Of a stretch of 64,000 nt of DNA, positions 11,941 to 23,521 are shown in pieces (positions within the stretch are counted from its first letter, which is position 1; every line of letters begins with the position of its first letter). The notes beneath the pieces were generated by a model. It worked only from the letters and a program-made list of their open reading frames with translations. It ran no database searches and was not told the DNA's origin. Both the position numbers and the translations under genes were made by a program. Source of the stretch: Gentiana macrophylla (lineage: Eukaryota; Streptophyta; Magnoliopsida; Gentianales; Gentianaceae); NCBI GenBank assembly GCA_026214975.1, contig JAOBSW010000108.1, positions 372,001-436,000 on the forward strand, given 5' to 3'.

Positions 11941-12727
11941 GGAACTCAACAATCCAAAAAGAGTGGATCTAGCAAGGTCACTGAACCTAGTACCAGAATT
12001 GGTCCTAAGTTTGTACCTGCACAAGATCCAACTCCAAGTAAGGTTGCTGAGGCAGTAAAACCTACTGAGAATACTTCAAGGAAGCAAAATCTGAAGTTAA
12101 AGAAGACAATAGCTCCTAATAAAAAGAACAAATCCAAAAATAGGACTGCTGGACCTTCTAGACCTGCTACCAAGTCTGCTGGACCACAAAAAGGTAAAGG
12201 TCACAAATATTCCAAGGATAAGAATCCTAAATCTAAAAATGTTAATCATTCAAGGGATACTTATCTCAGGGGGAAAGGTAGACTGCTCCTCACTTGATGA
12301 TGATTGGAATATTCTCTGCACTGCCGATAGAAACAACCAAGATAACCATCTTTGCTAGGGTAAAACCTAAGCAATGGAATCAAGACAAAGGACTCAGCAG
12401 AGGACTTATAAAAGACCTCAGCAGGGACATCAGCAGACTCCATACTACAGTGTTGTTCCTAACAGAGAGCAAACAAATGGTTATACTAATGCTTCTAACA
12501 CCAAAAGTCACTTCAAACAGCATTATAAACCAAAAGGCAGAGAAAACATATGTGAATCCTACACAACCAACTGTTAGAACTTATGGATGTGTGGAATACA
12601 TGTATGAACCAAAGTATGACACTTTTAGGAGAAGACCTTATGGAAACTTACCAAAAGTCATGCTTACTATCGACCACTATGGACCCAAACAGTTTGGGTA
12701 CCTAAAATGTATTAACTTTGTTTTGTA
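11941..12727 (+). pseudogene. gag-pol linker, lysine-rich
   Basis: Directly after the gag frame, a shifted frame from 11941 to about 12297 stays open and is very rich in Lys, Ser, Pro and Asn (for example APNKKNKSKNRTAG). Beyond it the frame changes several times, with TAA, TAG and TGA stops around 12560-12715, before the protease. In Sireviruses this is the low-complexity stretch between nucleocapsid and protease. No fold can be assigned. Confidence 0.55.
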
Positions 12728-13300
12728 GGGTGTCCGGTACTTTGCGGTGGATGTTCCGGACATATGACAAAGAATAAGCACTGTTTATCAAACTTTGTGG
12801 CAAAAGATGGTCCAAGGGTGAAATTTGGCAACAAGAATACACCTGGATACACAAGAGGATATGGCACACTTGTGAGGAATGGACTTACAATCAAGAATGT
12901 TGCATTTGTGGAAGGACTGGATTACAACTTGCTGAGCACTGGACAATTCTGTGACATGGGATACAAGGTCACTTTTGACAAAAACAACTGCATTGTCATT
13001 AGTGAAAGAGGTGATCAAGTTGTACTGGCTGGTAGAAGACAACAAAACATGTATGTTGTGGATTGGTCTACTGTAGTTCTAGAAACCTGCCTGATTGTGC
13101 ATACCAAGTCTGAACTCAACTGGTTATGGCACAAGAAGTTGAATCATTTGAATTTTGATGATATCAATCAGTTGGTGAAGAAGAAGCTGGTGATTGGTTT
13201 ACCTGAGATCACATTTAAAAAGGATGCTATATGTGATGCATGTCACAGGTAAGCAGATAAAGTCAAGCTTCAAGTCAAAACCAAACAATCAACTAATAGA
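12728..13300 (+). pseudogene. pol: pol: protease and integrase zinc-binding domain
   Basis: The aspartic-protease signature survives only in part: CSGHMTKNK is clear, but the residues before it read LCGG where the catalytic Asp-Ser-Gly belongs, so the active-site Asp is lost, apparently through a small indel near 12740. The open frame 12764-13252 continues through the flap region (LVRNGLTIKNVAFVEGLDYN) to the HHCC zinc-binding domain of integrase, with WHKKLNH at 13126-13146 and CDAC at about 13234-13245. A TAA at 13250 ends it. Predicted to be inactive. Confidence 0.8.
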
Positions 13301-14060
13301 GTGATGGAGCTTATGCATATGGATCTTTTTGGACCAATAACTCCAACAAGTGTGACAGGAAAGAAATATACCTTAGTGGTTGTGGATGATTCTTCAAGAT
13401 ACACTTGGGTGATATTTATGAACAAGAAAAGTGAAACACTCAAAAGCATGCCTAATCTTTTAAAGAGATTACAAAATGAGAAAAGTTTGACAGTAATAAA
13501 AATAAGATCGGATCGAGTCTTGAATTTCTCAACAAAGTTATAAGAGAATATTGTGAATGAATGGTGTACTACATCAACACTCTACTTTGGTACACCTCAA
13601 CCAAAATGGGGTTGCTGAAAGAAGAAACAGGACCTTAAAGGAAGCAGGAAGGACAATGATTTGTGAAGCATTGCTACCTAAAAGATATTGGGCTGAAGCA
13701 GTCAATACAGCATGTTATACACAAAACAGAACATCAGTGAACAAGAAGCTGCTGAAAACACCTTATGAGATTTGGAATGGAAGAAAACCAAATATGTCCT
13801 ATTTCCATCCATTTGGAAGTAAATGTTTTATTCAAAATCACAAATTGCATTTGAAGACATTTCAACCAAAGTCAGATGAAGGGATTTTCTTGGGATATTC
13901 TTCAGTCAGCAAGGCATTCAGGGTACTGAACAAGAGGTCACTAAAACATGAAGAAACAATCCATGTTGTGTTTGATTAACCTAAGTTCACTGGTATGGAA
14001 GATGAAGATTGTGAACCTGCTTAGAATCAACAAGTCACTGATCCAGACTGTGTTGAAGTT
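13301..14060 (+). pseudogene. pol: pol: integrase catalytic core
   Basis: Two open pieces, 13301-13543 and 13557-13979, in different frames. The first has the first core Asp in MDLFGP, then the strand VVVDDSSRYTWVIF and a second-Asp region that is already corrupted (RSDRVLNF). The second begins just before NGVAERRNR, which carries the catalytic Glu, and goes on to the Copia-typical YEIWNGRKPNMSYFHPFGSKCF motif. The D,D-35-E set is therefore spread over a frameshift at about 13540-13556. It would insert the cDNA into the genome if intact. Confidence 0.85.
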
Positions 14061-14417
14061 TTGGAAAGATTCAATGACTTAAAAGTTTCTGACACTGCCC
14101 CTGCTGAACACCCTGCTGGTGACATTACTGATGCAACAACTGAAGCTATTCAAGGATCTGCTGAACCCCCTGTTGTTGAAGAAGCTACAGCAGACCCTAC
14201 TGAAGATGAGGTTCCTGATAATCAAACTAACCAGAATCCACAATGGTTAAGAAATCAACCTGCTGAACAAGTTATTGGCAATGTACGTAAAGGTGTAAGG
14301 ACCGAAGACAACCTGGAAGCTATGTTTACTGTTTTCTATCTCAAATGGAACCAAAAGTTGTTGAAGAAGAAATTTGAGACCAGATTGGATAATTGCTATG
14401 CAAGAAGAGTTAAATGA
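14061..14417 (+). pseudogene. pol: acidic linker between integrase and reverse transcriptase
   Basis: A 118-aa open frame rich in Pro, Ala, Glu, Asp and Thr, for example PAEHPAGDITDATTEA. It lies in the usual spacer between integrase and RT in long Copia polyproteins. It overlaps the start of the RT frame (14374) in a different frame, so a frameshift separates the two. No enzyme motif. Confidence 0.55.
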
Positions 14418-15552
14418 ATTTGAAAGAAATCAAGTTTGGACACTAGTTGAAAGGCCAAGTCATGCAAATATCATTGGTACTAAGTGGGTTTACAGAAATA
14501 AACTTGATGAATCTGGTACCATTGTGAGGAATAAGGCCAGACTAGTTGCTAAAGGCTATTCTCAAGCAGAAGGAATAGATTTTGATAAAACATATGCACC
14601 TGTTGCAAGATTGGAAGCTATCAGATTATTCTTGGCACATGCTGCATATAAGAACTTCAAGGTATATCAAATGGATGTCAAAAGTGCATTTTTGAATGGC
14701 ATTCTAGAGGAGGAAGTGTATGTACAACAACCTCCTGGATTTGAAGTCAAAGATCAAGAAGATAAAGTGTATAGACTCAATAAAGCACTTTATGGATTGA
14801 AACAAGTACCAAGAGCATGGTATGAGACTCTATCTCAATTCTTGGTGGATAATGGTTTTACAAAAGGTACCATTGATAAAACTCTTTTCAGAATCAATGA
14901 GAAGGACAGCACTCTGCTGGTACAGATTTATGTTGATGACATAATCTTTGGTTCTGAAAATGAACTGTTATGTGAAAAGTTTGCAAATCTAATGAAGAGC
15001 AAATTCCAAATGAGTATGATGGGAGAAATGAACTACTTTTTGGGATTGCAAGTTAAACAAATGAAAGATGGTATCTTCATTCATCAAACCAAGTATACCA
15101 ATGAGTTGCTGAAGAAGTTTGGTATGGAAAACAACACCAAGATATCAACTCCAATGAGCACAAATATTAGATTGGATGAAGATAAAGAAGGCAAAGATGT
15201 TGATCAGACTTTATACAGAAGGATGATAGGCAGTCTGCTGTACCTTACTGCCAGCAGACCTGATATATCCTTTGATGTAGGTGTTTGTGCAAGATATCAA
15301 TCTAAACCTAAAGAAAGTCACTTAGGTGCAGTCAAGAGAGTTCTCAAGTATCTTAAAGAAACTTTGAGAGTAGGGATATGGTATTCCAAGGATGGAAGCT
15401 TCAAAGTTATATCCTACTCAGATTCTGATTATGCTGGATGCAAAATTGATAGAAAAAGCACTACAGGAACCTGTCAGTTGATGGGAAGTAGATGGTCTCC
15501 TGGTTCGAGAAGAAGCAGAACTCTATATCAACTTCCCTTTCTTGAAAGGTGA
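14374..15552 (+). CDS. pol: pol: reverse transcriptase and N-terminal RNase H (Copia)
   Basis: A 392-aa open frame and the best-preserved domain of this element. It starts in the RT N-terminus ([20 protein letters not shown]) and includes the catalytic Asp of [12 protein letters not shown], the [14 protein letters not shown] motif and the YVDD box at residues 186-189 (14929). It then enters RNase H with [19 protein letters not shown]. It stops at 15552, and the rest of RNase H is in other frames to 15875. The substrate is the element's own RNA. The domain is open but part of a broken polyprotein, so activity is unlikely without complementation. Confidence 0.9.
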   Translation: MRPDWIIAMQEELNEFERNQVWTLVERPSHANIIGTKWVYRNKLDESGTIVRNKARLVAKGYSQAEGIDFDKTYAPVARLEAIRLFLAHAAYKNFKVYQMDVKSAFLNGILEEEVYVQQPPGFEVKDQEDKVYRLNKALYGLKQVPRAWYETLSQFLVDNGFTKGTIDKTLFRINEKDSTLLVQIYVDDIIFGSENELLCEKFANLMKSKFQMSMMGEMNYFLGLQVKQMKDGIFIHQTKYTNELLKKFGMENNTKISTPMSTNIRLDEDKEGKDVDQTLYRRMIGSLLYLTASRPDISFDVGVCARYQSKPKESHLGAVKRVLKYLKETLRVGIWYSKDGSFKVISYSDSDYAGCKIDRKSTTGTCQLMGSRWSPGSRRSRTLYQLPFLER

Positions 15553-15875
15553 ATACATTCTTTCTTTGGAAGTTGTTTGTGCACAAATCTTGTGGTTAAG
15601 ACAACGATGAGGATTAGGGAATTGAAGAAAAGGAAATTCCAATCATGTGTGACAACACAAGTGCAATTGCAATCACAGAAAATCCTGTCTTGCACTCAAG
15701 AACCAAGCATATTGATGTGAGACATCATTTTATAAGATATCATGTTGAAAAGAAAGATGTGGTGGTTCTATATATACCTACTGAAAATAAACTTGCTGAC
15801 ATTTTCACTAAACCACTTGATAGTGAAAGATTTGCCAAATTGAGGATTGAACTTGGAATTATAAAAGTTGACTGA
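15553..15875 (+). pseudogene. pol: pol: RNase H C-terminal end
   Basis: The frame at 15645-15875 encodes CDNTSAIAITENPVLHSRTK and HIDVRHHFIRYHVEK, the final acidic and histidine motifs of Copia RNase H, then DIFTKPLDSERF and a stop at 15873, the normal polyprotein end. A frame break around 15545-15600 separates it from the upstream part. Confidence 0.85.
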
Positions 15876-16310
15876 TAATCAGCAGTGTACTGGAATTCAC
15901 CAAGGGGATTAGTCTTTGCTATGTTGGGTGAGCTCACTTAGCAGATTAGTCATTGGTATCAACAATTCCATGTACTTATGTTTGGACACTTGTGCAAATG
16001 AGGTTGCCAAGGGGATTGGTCTTTGTCATGTTGGGTGAGCTCACTTGACAGATCAGTCATTGGTATTAAACTTCATCTTGTATTATCAATTATTCAAAAC
16101 AAGAAGAAATCAAGGGTCAGCAGAGTCACTTTAACAGCAGCCTGCTGAACATATTTATCAGCAGACTGCTGAGCCAACCCTACTGAATGGAACGTTACAC
16201 AGTCAAACTTTATTAAAGTCAAAGAGCAATTGGCGGGATATTTATTTTATCCATTATTACCATAGTTAACACGATCCAACGGTTACAAAACGTTATGGAG
16301 GAGTTATGGA
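15876..16310 (+). other. Non-coding spacer between pol and the third ORF
   Basis: No conserved frame. It contains a direct duplication: a block with CCAAGGGGATT, TGTTGGGTGAGCTCACTT and CATTGGTAT occurs at about 15898-15960 and again at about 16008-16070. Confidence 0.5.
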
Positions 16311-16401
16311 ACACGTGTCATGACAGAAATCACTCAGATTAATCGTGGTTAACATGGATGTACGTGCACTGACAGTTACAACTACCGTCTGTCTATATAT
16401 A
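16311..16401 (+). promoter_or_regulatory. Putative internal promoter for the third ORF
   Basis: An ABRE/G-box word ACACGTGTCA (16311-16320) is followed by a TATA box TATATATA (16394-16401). This lies 124 bases upstream of the first ATG of the third ORF (16518) and is followed by a CA-rich, start-site-like leader. An internal promoter would explain how a frame 6 kb from the LTR is expressed, but splicing is the alternative. Confidence 0.4.
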
Positions 16402-16517
16402 CAGACCCACACACAGCAGATTCTCTCTACTTGCAAAATCTGCTTTATCACTACGATTTTACACTATGTGAACACAGATTTACAATCTATCTTCTTCATC
16501 TTATTCTTCTCATAAAA

Positions 16518-17428
16518 ATGGCGGAAAAGGTTGATGTTCAGATTGAGTCAAGCCAAAGTGTTAGAGGCTTCGTTGTTGATGCAAACAAAACAGATTTAGC
16601 TATCAACATTGGTAGAAGAATAAGGAGATATGCTGGTCTAGAGAATGTGTTGAATATAAGATTGGAGACAATCTCATATACTAATGTTGTCAGTTTCTGG
16701 AGGAACATTCAAATAAAGGAAGGAACGAAGCATTCAAAACGGCTATGAATGGGCAAGAAATAGAAATTTCCTCAAGTCTGCTAAGGGAAGTTTTTGGATT
16801 TGAAGAAGTAGTGGATGGTCCAGTAAATCCTGAAGTAATGGGACTATCCAAGATGGCTTTTGTTGATCAAATCAAAATAGATGAAGCCACCAAATCCGTT
16901 CCAGGCATCAATTGCAGACATATTAGGAATGAGTACAGTCTACTGAGCAAACTAATTGCAAAGAACATACTTGGACTGGTTGGAAGTATGGACACTCTAT
17001 CAAGACCCAAGATAGAGTTGATGATGATTATTTGCAGGAGCATGAGATTTGATTGGGCTGGATACTTCATTCATTATATGAAGAAAGTAGCCAAGGAGGA
17101 AAGAGAATGAAAGAGGAAATCCAAGGCCTTGCCCTTAGGATTGATGGTTCAGACCCTGCTGAATCATTTGGAAATCCCTGATGTAGCACCTGAAAAGATA
17201 AATCAATCTAGATACAAGAAAGAGATTGATCAAGCAATTCCTGGTCTTGATGATGATGAGGAAGGTGTTGCGGAGAGGCTGAGCGATGATGTGATAATGG
17301 AGATGATGGTGATCTTTGGTGGTGAGCAGTCCAAACAAACTAAGAAGAAATCTACTAAACTCTTTGCACCAAAGAAGGCCCCGAGAAAACAAAGGCTGCA
17401 GATACAAGGAAGATTCTTGAGTTCTTAA
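16518..17428 (+). pseudogene. Third ORF (env-like / plant transposon protein), N-terminal domain
   Basis: Starts at ATG 16518 (MAEKVDVQIESSQSV). A frameshift near 16735 passes to the frame open from 16745, and a single in-frame TGA at 17108 interrupts it before 17428. The stretch after NGQEIEISSSLLREVFGF, with MMIICRSMRFDWAGYFIHYM, is the pattern found in plant proteins annotated as env-like or putative plant transposon protein. I see no signal peptide or transmembrane helix, so a surface glycoprotein role is doubtful and a structural or RNA-binding role is equally possible. Its position between RNase H and the 3' LTR matches Sireviruses. Confidence 0.7.
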
Positions 17429-19177
17429 AGCCTAAGAAGACAAAGAAGCAAGCAAAGACCTGATCACAGTGTCTGCGAGGTCCGATTGAATTTGAAGGCA
17501 CCGACCCCTTTATTCTTTGCAAGAAGAAGCATTGTTGAGATTACGAGGAACAACAGAAGGAAGCCCGAGAGAAAGAGGAAGTCTCACTGTGGTTGAAAAA
17601 GATGATGAGCCACTTTCCAAGAGAAGAAAAGAAATTATCCACAAAAAGAAACATGTAAAAGGAAAGAATTAAAAAACTTGGAGGCACAAAGAGTCCAAGA
17701 AGAAGCATCAGTAGAAGAGGAAGAAGAGGCTATTGAGGCTGAGCCCTTAACTATCATCAAGCTTGTGGAAATTACTGACTCCTCACCAGAAGAGGTTGCT
17801 AAGTCTACTGAAGCCGCACAGGTTGTTGTTGAGCAATCTGTTGAAGATATCTGAGCTTCACTCGACCACGAGCCTGCTGTAGTATCTCTTGAAGAACCAC
17901 AAACAAACCACTTTGAACTGAACTCTCTTGTGGTGGTTGAAAATTTGGTTGAAGACCCTGCAAGTGTTGCAAGAACTCAGGGGGAAGAGCAGTCTGCTGC
18001 TAACCCTGCTGATGAGCATGTAAGTCAGGAGGAACCAAGTGTTGTACATATGGAAGTAGTAGGTACAAATATACCACCTCAGCAATCTACTGACTTTGAA
18101 GCATCTGTTGAAGAAACAATGAATTCACTTGTGGGAGCTTTTGGAGGTCAGCAATCTACTGAACCTGCCACTAGAAAGCCATCTATGCCATATGAGAAGG
18201 CATCTAAGAAGGACAAAGTAGATCCTAACTTGAAAAAGGTGGAAAACTACTTTCAGTGGAAGTTTGGATTCTACAAGAAACAGAAACCAGCTGTTGATCC
18301 AATGAGTGGATTTGAAGAATGGGCATTTGAGCAGCTGGGTGTGGACAGCCTGTTGGATTTGTTAGACACTAGCATGCTGCAATCTAGGCTGATGGATCTT
18401 TTGGATGAAGGAAAGAAAAGTGGAGGAATTATGTTCAGAGATCCAAAGTACACACCAGACATTGATTCATCAGACTCTGATGATGATTCCCCCATGTTCC
18501 CTGGGGAGACCAGTGGAGTGGCTAGAGAAACAACAATTGAAGCTACTGGTCAAGGAGCCATTGATGGCATAGAAGCTGAACCCACTGAGACTGGTAAGTC
18601 TGCTGAGGGCCAGCAGACTGGAGAGATGGATGAGGATCTACATGATCTTACCATGGATGATCTGAAGGCATTGATCAATGAATGAGTTAATTTAAGTGCT
18701 GGTAGGCTAGCTGATGAATCATTTACATCCCATGTTGTAGAGCCTACTGCACAAATTGAAGCTCAACAGAGTGAGGATTTGGATGAAGAGAAGGTTACTG
18801 ATTTTAGTGAACCTAGTGCCAGCTCAGAGGAGTCTATTGAATATCAAGATGGATTTGACTTTGAGGGCATTCTTACTAAAACTGCCATTATCCTGACCAA
18901 GATTGGTCATGCTGAAGGATTCCAAGTGGATAATGAGGCTATATTCAATCCACAAAGAGTTGAAGAGGAGGTACAGGTTTCTAAGTTACAAACAAAGACT
19001 GGACTGAGTTGGAACAGGAGGTGCAGTTTCTTTGAGTCTCAAACAAAGACTGGACAAAGGTTGGAACCTAATTTGGGTTTGGAGAAACCCCTGTTGTTGT
19101 TCAAGAGTCTTTGTAGTGGAGCCTCATTGGAGACAAGACCACTAAAAAGGGAAAGATGGTCACAGACTCACTGGTAA
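17429..19177 (+). pseudogene. Third ORF, acidic low-complexity middle
   Basis: Mostly open in pieces (17930-18685 and, in the same frame after one TGA at 18683, to 19177), with frame breaks before 17930. It is strongly Glu/Asp/Ala/Thr-rich, with repeated AEPTE-like and QQSTEPAT-like phrases, and probably disordered. A YEKASKKDKVDPNLKKVENYFQ segment (about residue 88 of the 17930 frame) is the only ordered-looking patch. KTGLSW and KTGQR at about 18999 and 19045 show a local duplication. No catalytic motif. Confidence 0.6.
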
Positions 19178-19425
19178 TATGGATGAGCATTTCTTTGGAC
19201 TATGACTTTAGTGATGAGGAGTTCCAGATGCTGAAGAAGAAAATGTTGATGTTGATCCCCACAGGCATTTGTACCTATTTTTGAAGAACCAAACCTTGAT
19301 CCTATCTTGGAAGAATATCAAGGACCTAATCTCTTTGGATTAGATAGGAGTTGGGCAATGGTTGTGAGCAATCGAGACCACAAGTACAATGTTGAGAGCC
19401 TCTTGATGGAGCTCTTGGTGGAAGA

Positions 19426-20490
19426 ATGACTGGTGAGGTACCAGTAAAAGTATTGAATGAGTTGAGGACTGTCAGGAATGACATGCAACAGTTAAGAACT
19501 CAACTTGATAGACAAGAACAAAGATTTGAAGAACTGATGAAACTAGTGAATGAGAACAGACAATCTGCTGATACAGTTACTTCAAATTTCAGATCTACTC
19601 AAAATGCTGTCAATAATATAATGCTAGATGTGAGGGGAATCAAGCAAGGAAATACTTTGAAGGAAAAGTTTTTGAAAGATCAATTTACATCCATTCATCA
19701 AAAACTTGACAAGCTTGCTGAAACCCCTGGACCTGCTGAGCCTGTTGCTGCACAACACTCTGTTGTGCTTGATCCTAAACTTATTGAGAGGATAACCCTG
19801 CTGGAGCAAACAATGCAAGAAAGGATCACAGCAATTGATACCAGAACTGAGATTGTGGAAGGGCAACTGAATAATCTGGTTATTTCACAGGAGAGTGTTC
19901 ATGGCCTAATGTCCCGGTTTGTTGATGATGTCACTAAGGGGAAGAGGGCCAAGCAACTCTGAAAGAAAGAGGTCGCAAGACTTTTTGCACAAAAGAGATG
20001 GATAGATGAAACCAATGCTTTCAGCAACCTCGCACTTTGTGAGTCCAACTTATCGATGATCTCTTTAGCAGCGTACAAGAAAGAGTACTACAACAAGAGG
20101 AAACCTTATCAAGACAAGGGGTTTCATGAAGGACTCAACTCTTTCTTGGGATTAAAATTTTGGGAAGCAAGAGTCAAAGCCTTAAGGGAAACTTACAGAG
20201 GTGGAAGAGGTGGAAGAGGTGGAAAAAGTGGCAGAGGTGATAGGAACTTGCCTATCACAAAAGCAAAGGATTCACTTGAAGAGTTCAAGGAACTGTATAT
20301 GAAGTTTGGATTCAGAGTGAATCAAATTAATCTTCTCCTGCCTGAAGCATGGAATTGGTGGAAAGAGGTCAATCCCTACATTGATTTTACAATGATTGAA
20401 AATGAATGGATGAGGGATATGATAGCAGAAATCAGGGCCTATCAAGAACAAGTGGAGAAGGCCGACAAGAAGAGAGAAAGAAGGCGATGA
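19426..20490 (+). pseudogene. Third ORF, C-terminal coiled coil and RGG box
   Basis: One frame with a single TGA at 19960. The first part (178 aa) is a long heptad coiled coil, as in MQQLRTQLDRQEQRFEELMK and later LIERITLLEQTMQERITAID. After the TGA comes a basic region with an RGG box (RGGRGGRGGKSGRGDRN, about residues 48-64 of the frame from 20056), typical of RNA binding. It ends with a charged helix, EQVEKADKKRERRR. Coiled coil plus RGG box looks more like an RNA-binding assembly protein than an envelope. A similar broken C-terminus is seen on the minus strand at 62750-64000. Confidence 0.65.
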
Positions 20491-20638
20491 GATCAAAGAT
20501 ACTTTAAGCGCATTATGTTTTTGCTGATTCTAGGCTGTAATATCTTTGAACAAATGATTATAATGAAAGATGACTAATTGGTCTGTTTTTGTTTTTATCT
20601 TTTTGCTTTGCTGTTGTGAGGGTAGTGGCATCATCACC

Positions 20639-20652
20639 AAAAAGGGGAAAAT
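20639..20652 (+). promoter_or_regulatory. Polypurine tract
   Basis: AAAAAGGGGAAAAT immediately before TGTTGG of the 3' LTR. It primes plus-strand DNA synthesis and is preceded by the CATCATCACC seen in Sireviruses. Confidence 0.8.
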
Positions 20653-22370
20653 TGTTGGACTTATTTCTATATTTTGATGATGAGTGCCAGACTAGCTGTT
20701 ATAGTGCAAAGGCAAAAAGATGTCTAGATCAAATGTATAGGTTTATTAGAGTTTGATTTATGAATAGGTTTGATCAAACAAGCACTGTAAAGGTCAGCTG
20801 ATTTATATCAGCAGACTGGTCCATATCAGTAGGGTAGATAGGTTAGTAGACTAGTCTGGAACCTCTTTGAAGATGAAGGTCGAGAGGCTCAAACTCGATT
20901 CTGAAGGCTAAGGGATCAAACTTAGTAATTTAAGTCAAGGATATGGAATCAAAATTTAGGCAAGTCTGTGATGACCTAAACTGATTACATATACCTTGTG
21001 TACAAGGTCTAAGTTCCATAAGTTGGATGATGTTTGGAACTTGGTTATACTTTAAAAAAGGTGTAATCTAACTCACAGATAAAAGTTAGATAAAATAAAT
21101 CAGCTGCATTATATTTTAAACACAAAGAAATTGTCATTCAAATAGATGATGGATATCTCAGCAGACTGATGAACCTGCTGATGATATACCTCGATTAAAT
21201 CAAGATTATATTGGAAGATTACATTGGATAAGGACAGCTAACTACCTCTGATTTATCAAATAAATCAATGGCTGATATCAAAAGGATGTTGGGATGATTC
21301 AGATTTTTATCCAATGGTTGTAAGTCAAAGGGGTGACATGCATCGCACTTTGTCAAAAGGGATTTCGGCGGTGTCGAGTCCTATGAATAGTGACAGAAGG
21401 CAAATCAGATAGGACAAAACCAAGGAACGGTTACATTTGAATTTCAAATACAAGTCACATGCACTCCTACCTATAAATAGAGGACCTTCAACTTAGAAAC
21501 ATAAGGATGGTTGATGAAATTTGATAAACTTTAAAAGAGGCAATTCTGAGCTGAAAAACACCCTGCTGAACTTACTGAACTTAAAGCTACTGATCCAGAG
21601 AAATTCTTCAAGTGTATTTCAGTATTCAAGCTACATCAAGTTTACACACTTGAAAGGCGCAAGTGCCGATTATATCATCCTAATCAAGCTGCCGCAGAAT
21701 CGAATCATTTATTTGATTCAATCTTTATTTTATAAAGAACTCTTTGAAGACAATGAAGCACAGTTGTGTGAAAGATCGTTGTTTGTGGTGGAGTGGTGAA
21801 GAGGCAATCCTACCCTTCAAGGACCCAGTGGAAGACTCAGGAGCGTAAATCCTACTGTTCGAGTTTTGATTATGTGAAGCCATAGTTATTGGTGAAGGAC
21901 AAGCAACTTAGAAATCTTTGTAATCGCAATATCAAAGATCTCTAGTGAATTTCCTCCAACATCACAGGAGAACAGTGGGTGGCAGGATTACACCACTGGA
22001 ACCACTATAAAATCTCGCTACTTACTTTCAAAGCATTTACATTACTGTACTTAGTTTATTTCACACATCAACCTACCGAATCTAGCAGCCCGAAATCACA
22101 CACTTACACTAATGAGTATCTAATACTCGATGATCATATTTAACAACAAGTATTAAGGCTTAATTTTGATATTATTCCATTTGCACAAATTCAAGTAATC
22201 TCAACTATCGGTGAGACTCATCGTTTATCAAGACTCTCGACGTATCGCCAGACTCTCATCAAGTATCGTGAGCTTTGAAGTTGCGAGAATTTGTTAACAC
22301 CAAAGTTTTAAGTGTTAAGTTTATTCACCCCCCCTCTAAACTTAACCAAAGCCTTTTCAAGGGACCAACA
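20653..22370 (+). repeat. 3' LTR of the plus-strand Sirevirus
   Basis: TGTTGG to CCAACA, 1,718 bp, partner of 8598-10296; followed by the CATTT duplication. Confidence 0.92.
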
Positions 22371-23430
22371 CATTTAGTTTCTGCACGGATGTACTCTTAA
22401 AGGGAGTTGAAGTTCGGATCCGTTGGAAGGGCATGAAAGGGCTTGTGCTTTGATGAACTAGAGTTCATCAATGTCTGTGTACTTGATAGGATGTGATGTC
22501 TAGCTGTCTAAGTGAGGGAGTAGAGTCGATAAGGTGAGTTTCACTTTGAAAACAGTTAGGTGGTTAGATAACAACCGATAATAATTACATATGTGATAGT
22601 AAAAGATAAAACGTCACATATTATTGGTTAGGCACGGATTCATATCGGTGATGTGATATGTTCAGTAAAAGCAAACAATGCTGTTGGCTTATAAACGGCT
22701 AAATGGCAGTAGAGGAAATTCACCAAACGTATATGCGTACCGAGGGGATCCCGGGACTACCGGTGCTATTCACTGTAGTTGGCAAGGATATCTCGTGATG
22801 GATACACATCATGCATAGTGCCATTGGATGATGATGTAACCAAGATAAGTTAAGCTAGAAACGTATAGTCATGACATGTTGATGGACATGAAGTGAACCC
22901 TACACTGAGTCGGTCTCGCAATGATAACCTTTAAATTATAAACCTTAATTGATTTGTAGCTTCTACCTCTTATTGATTACTTTGTACTTACCTCAAATGC
23001 AATGTTTTCTATGTGTTGGGGGGAGAGAAGATGAACAGATTGATTCAGGGATCGATGAAGACTTTGACGACGACGTTTAAGGATGCCGAAGTTGAAGAGT
23101 TTATTTATTCATGTTTTCATTTACACTTTAGACTTGAAGTTTGTTAGGAAACTTTGTAATTTCCTTTTAGTTACGCTCAGAGGTTTTTCATACAATTTGG
23201 ATTTCGTTTGGTTTTCTTCAATGTAATTAATGTAACATTTTCTATATTTAGTTGAATTTCTATTCTTGGTTGTTTGGAAAAAAATTTACCCGGGTCTTTT
23301 GCTTCCGTTTTGCTTAACTCGATACGACGTAGTAGAGGCTTATGTACAAAGTGGAATCTATTTTATTTTATACATTCCGAACGTTCCCTTTTCCGGATAA
23401 GGACTCTGTGTCCGGGAACAGGGCGTTACA
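22371..23430 (+). repeat. 5' LTR of gypsy chromovirus, second half
   Basis: Resumes the interrupted LTR after the CATTT duplication (AGTTTCTGCACGG matches the 3' LTR at about 28647) and ends GGGCGTTACA at 23430. Confidence 0.9.
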
Positions 23431-23431
23431 G

Positions 23432-23444
23432 TTGGTATCAGAGC
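23432..23444 (+). promoter_or_regulatory. Primer-binding site of gypsy, initiator tRNA-Met type
   Basis: TTGGTATCAGAGC starts one base after the LTR end; perfect match to the 12-base consensus. Confidence 0.85.
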
Positions 23445-23521
23445 GAAGCGTCCATTAGGCTTCCTTCTTTAAGATAAGATCTCTTTAGACCACATAGTAA
23501 TATTCTGAACATTCCTAATCT

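Larger units (their letters stand above)
8598..22370 (+). mobile_element. Sirevirus-type Copia element with a third (env-like) ORF
   Basis: A full-length insertion bounded by the target duplication CATTT (8593-8597 and 22371-22375). Order: 5' LTR 8598-10296, tRNA-Met primer site, gag with two zinc knuckles, protease, integrase, RT/RNase H, a long extra reading frame (16518-20490), purine tract and 3' LTR 20653-22370. Pol order (integrase before RT) defines Copia. The extra downstream frame and a purine tract close to AAAAAGGGG just before TGTTGG are Sirevirus hallmarks. Each frame has breaks, so it is presumably non-autonomous. It sits in the 5' LTR of the gypsy element. Confidence 0.92.
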
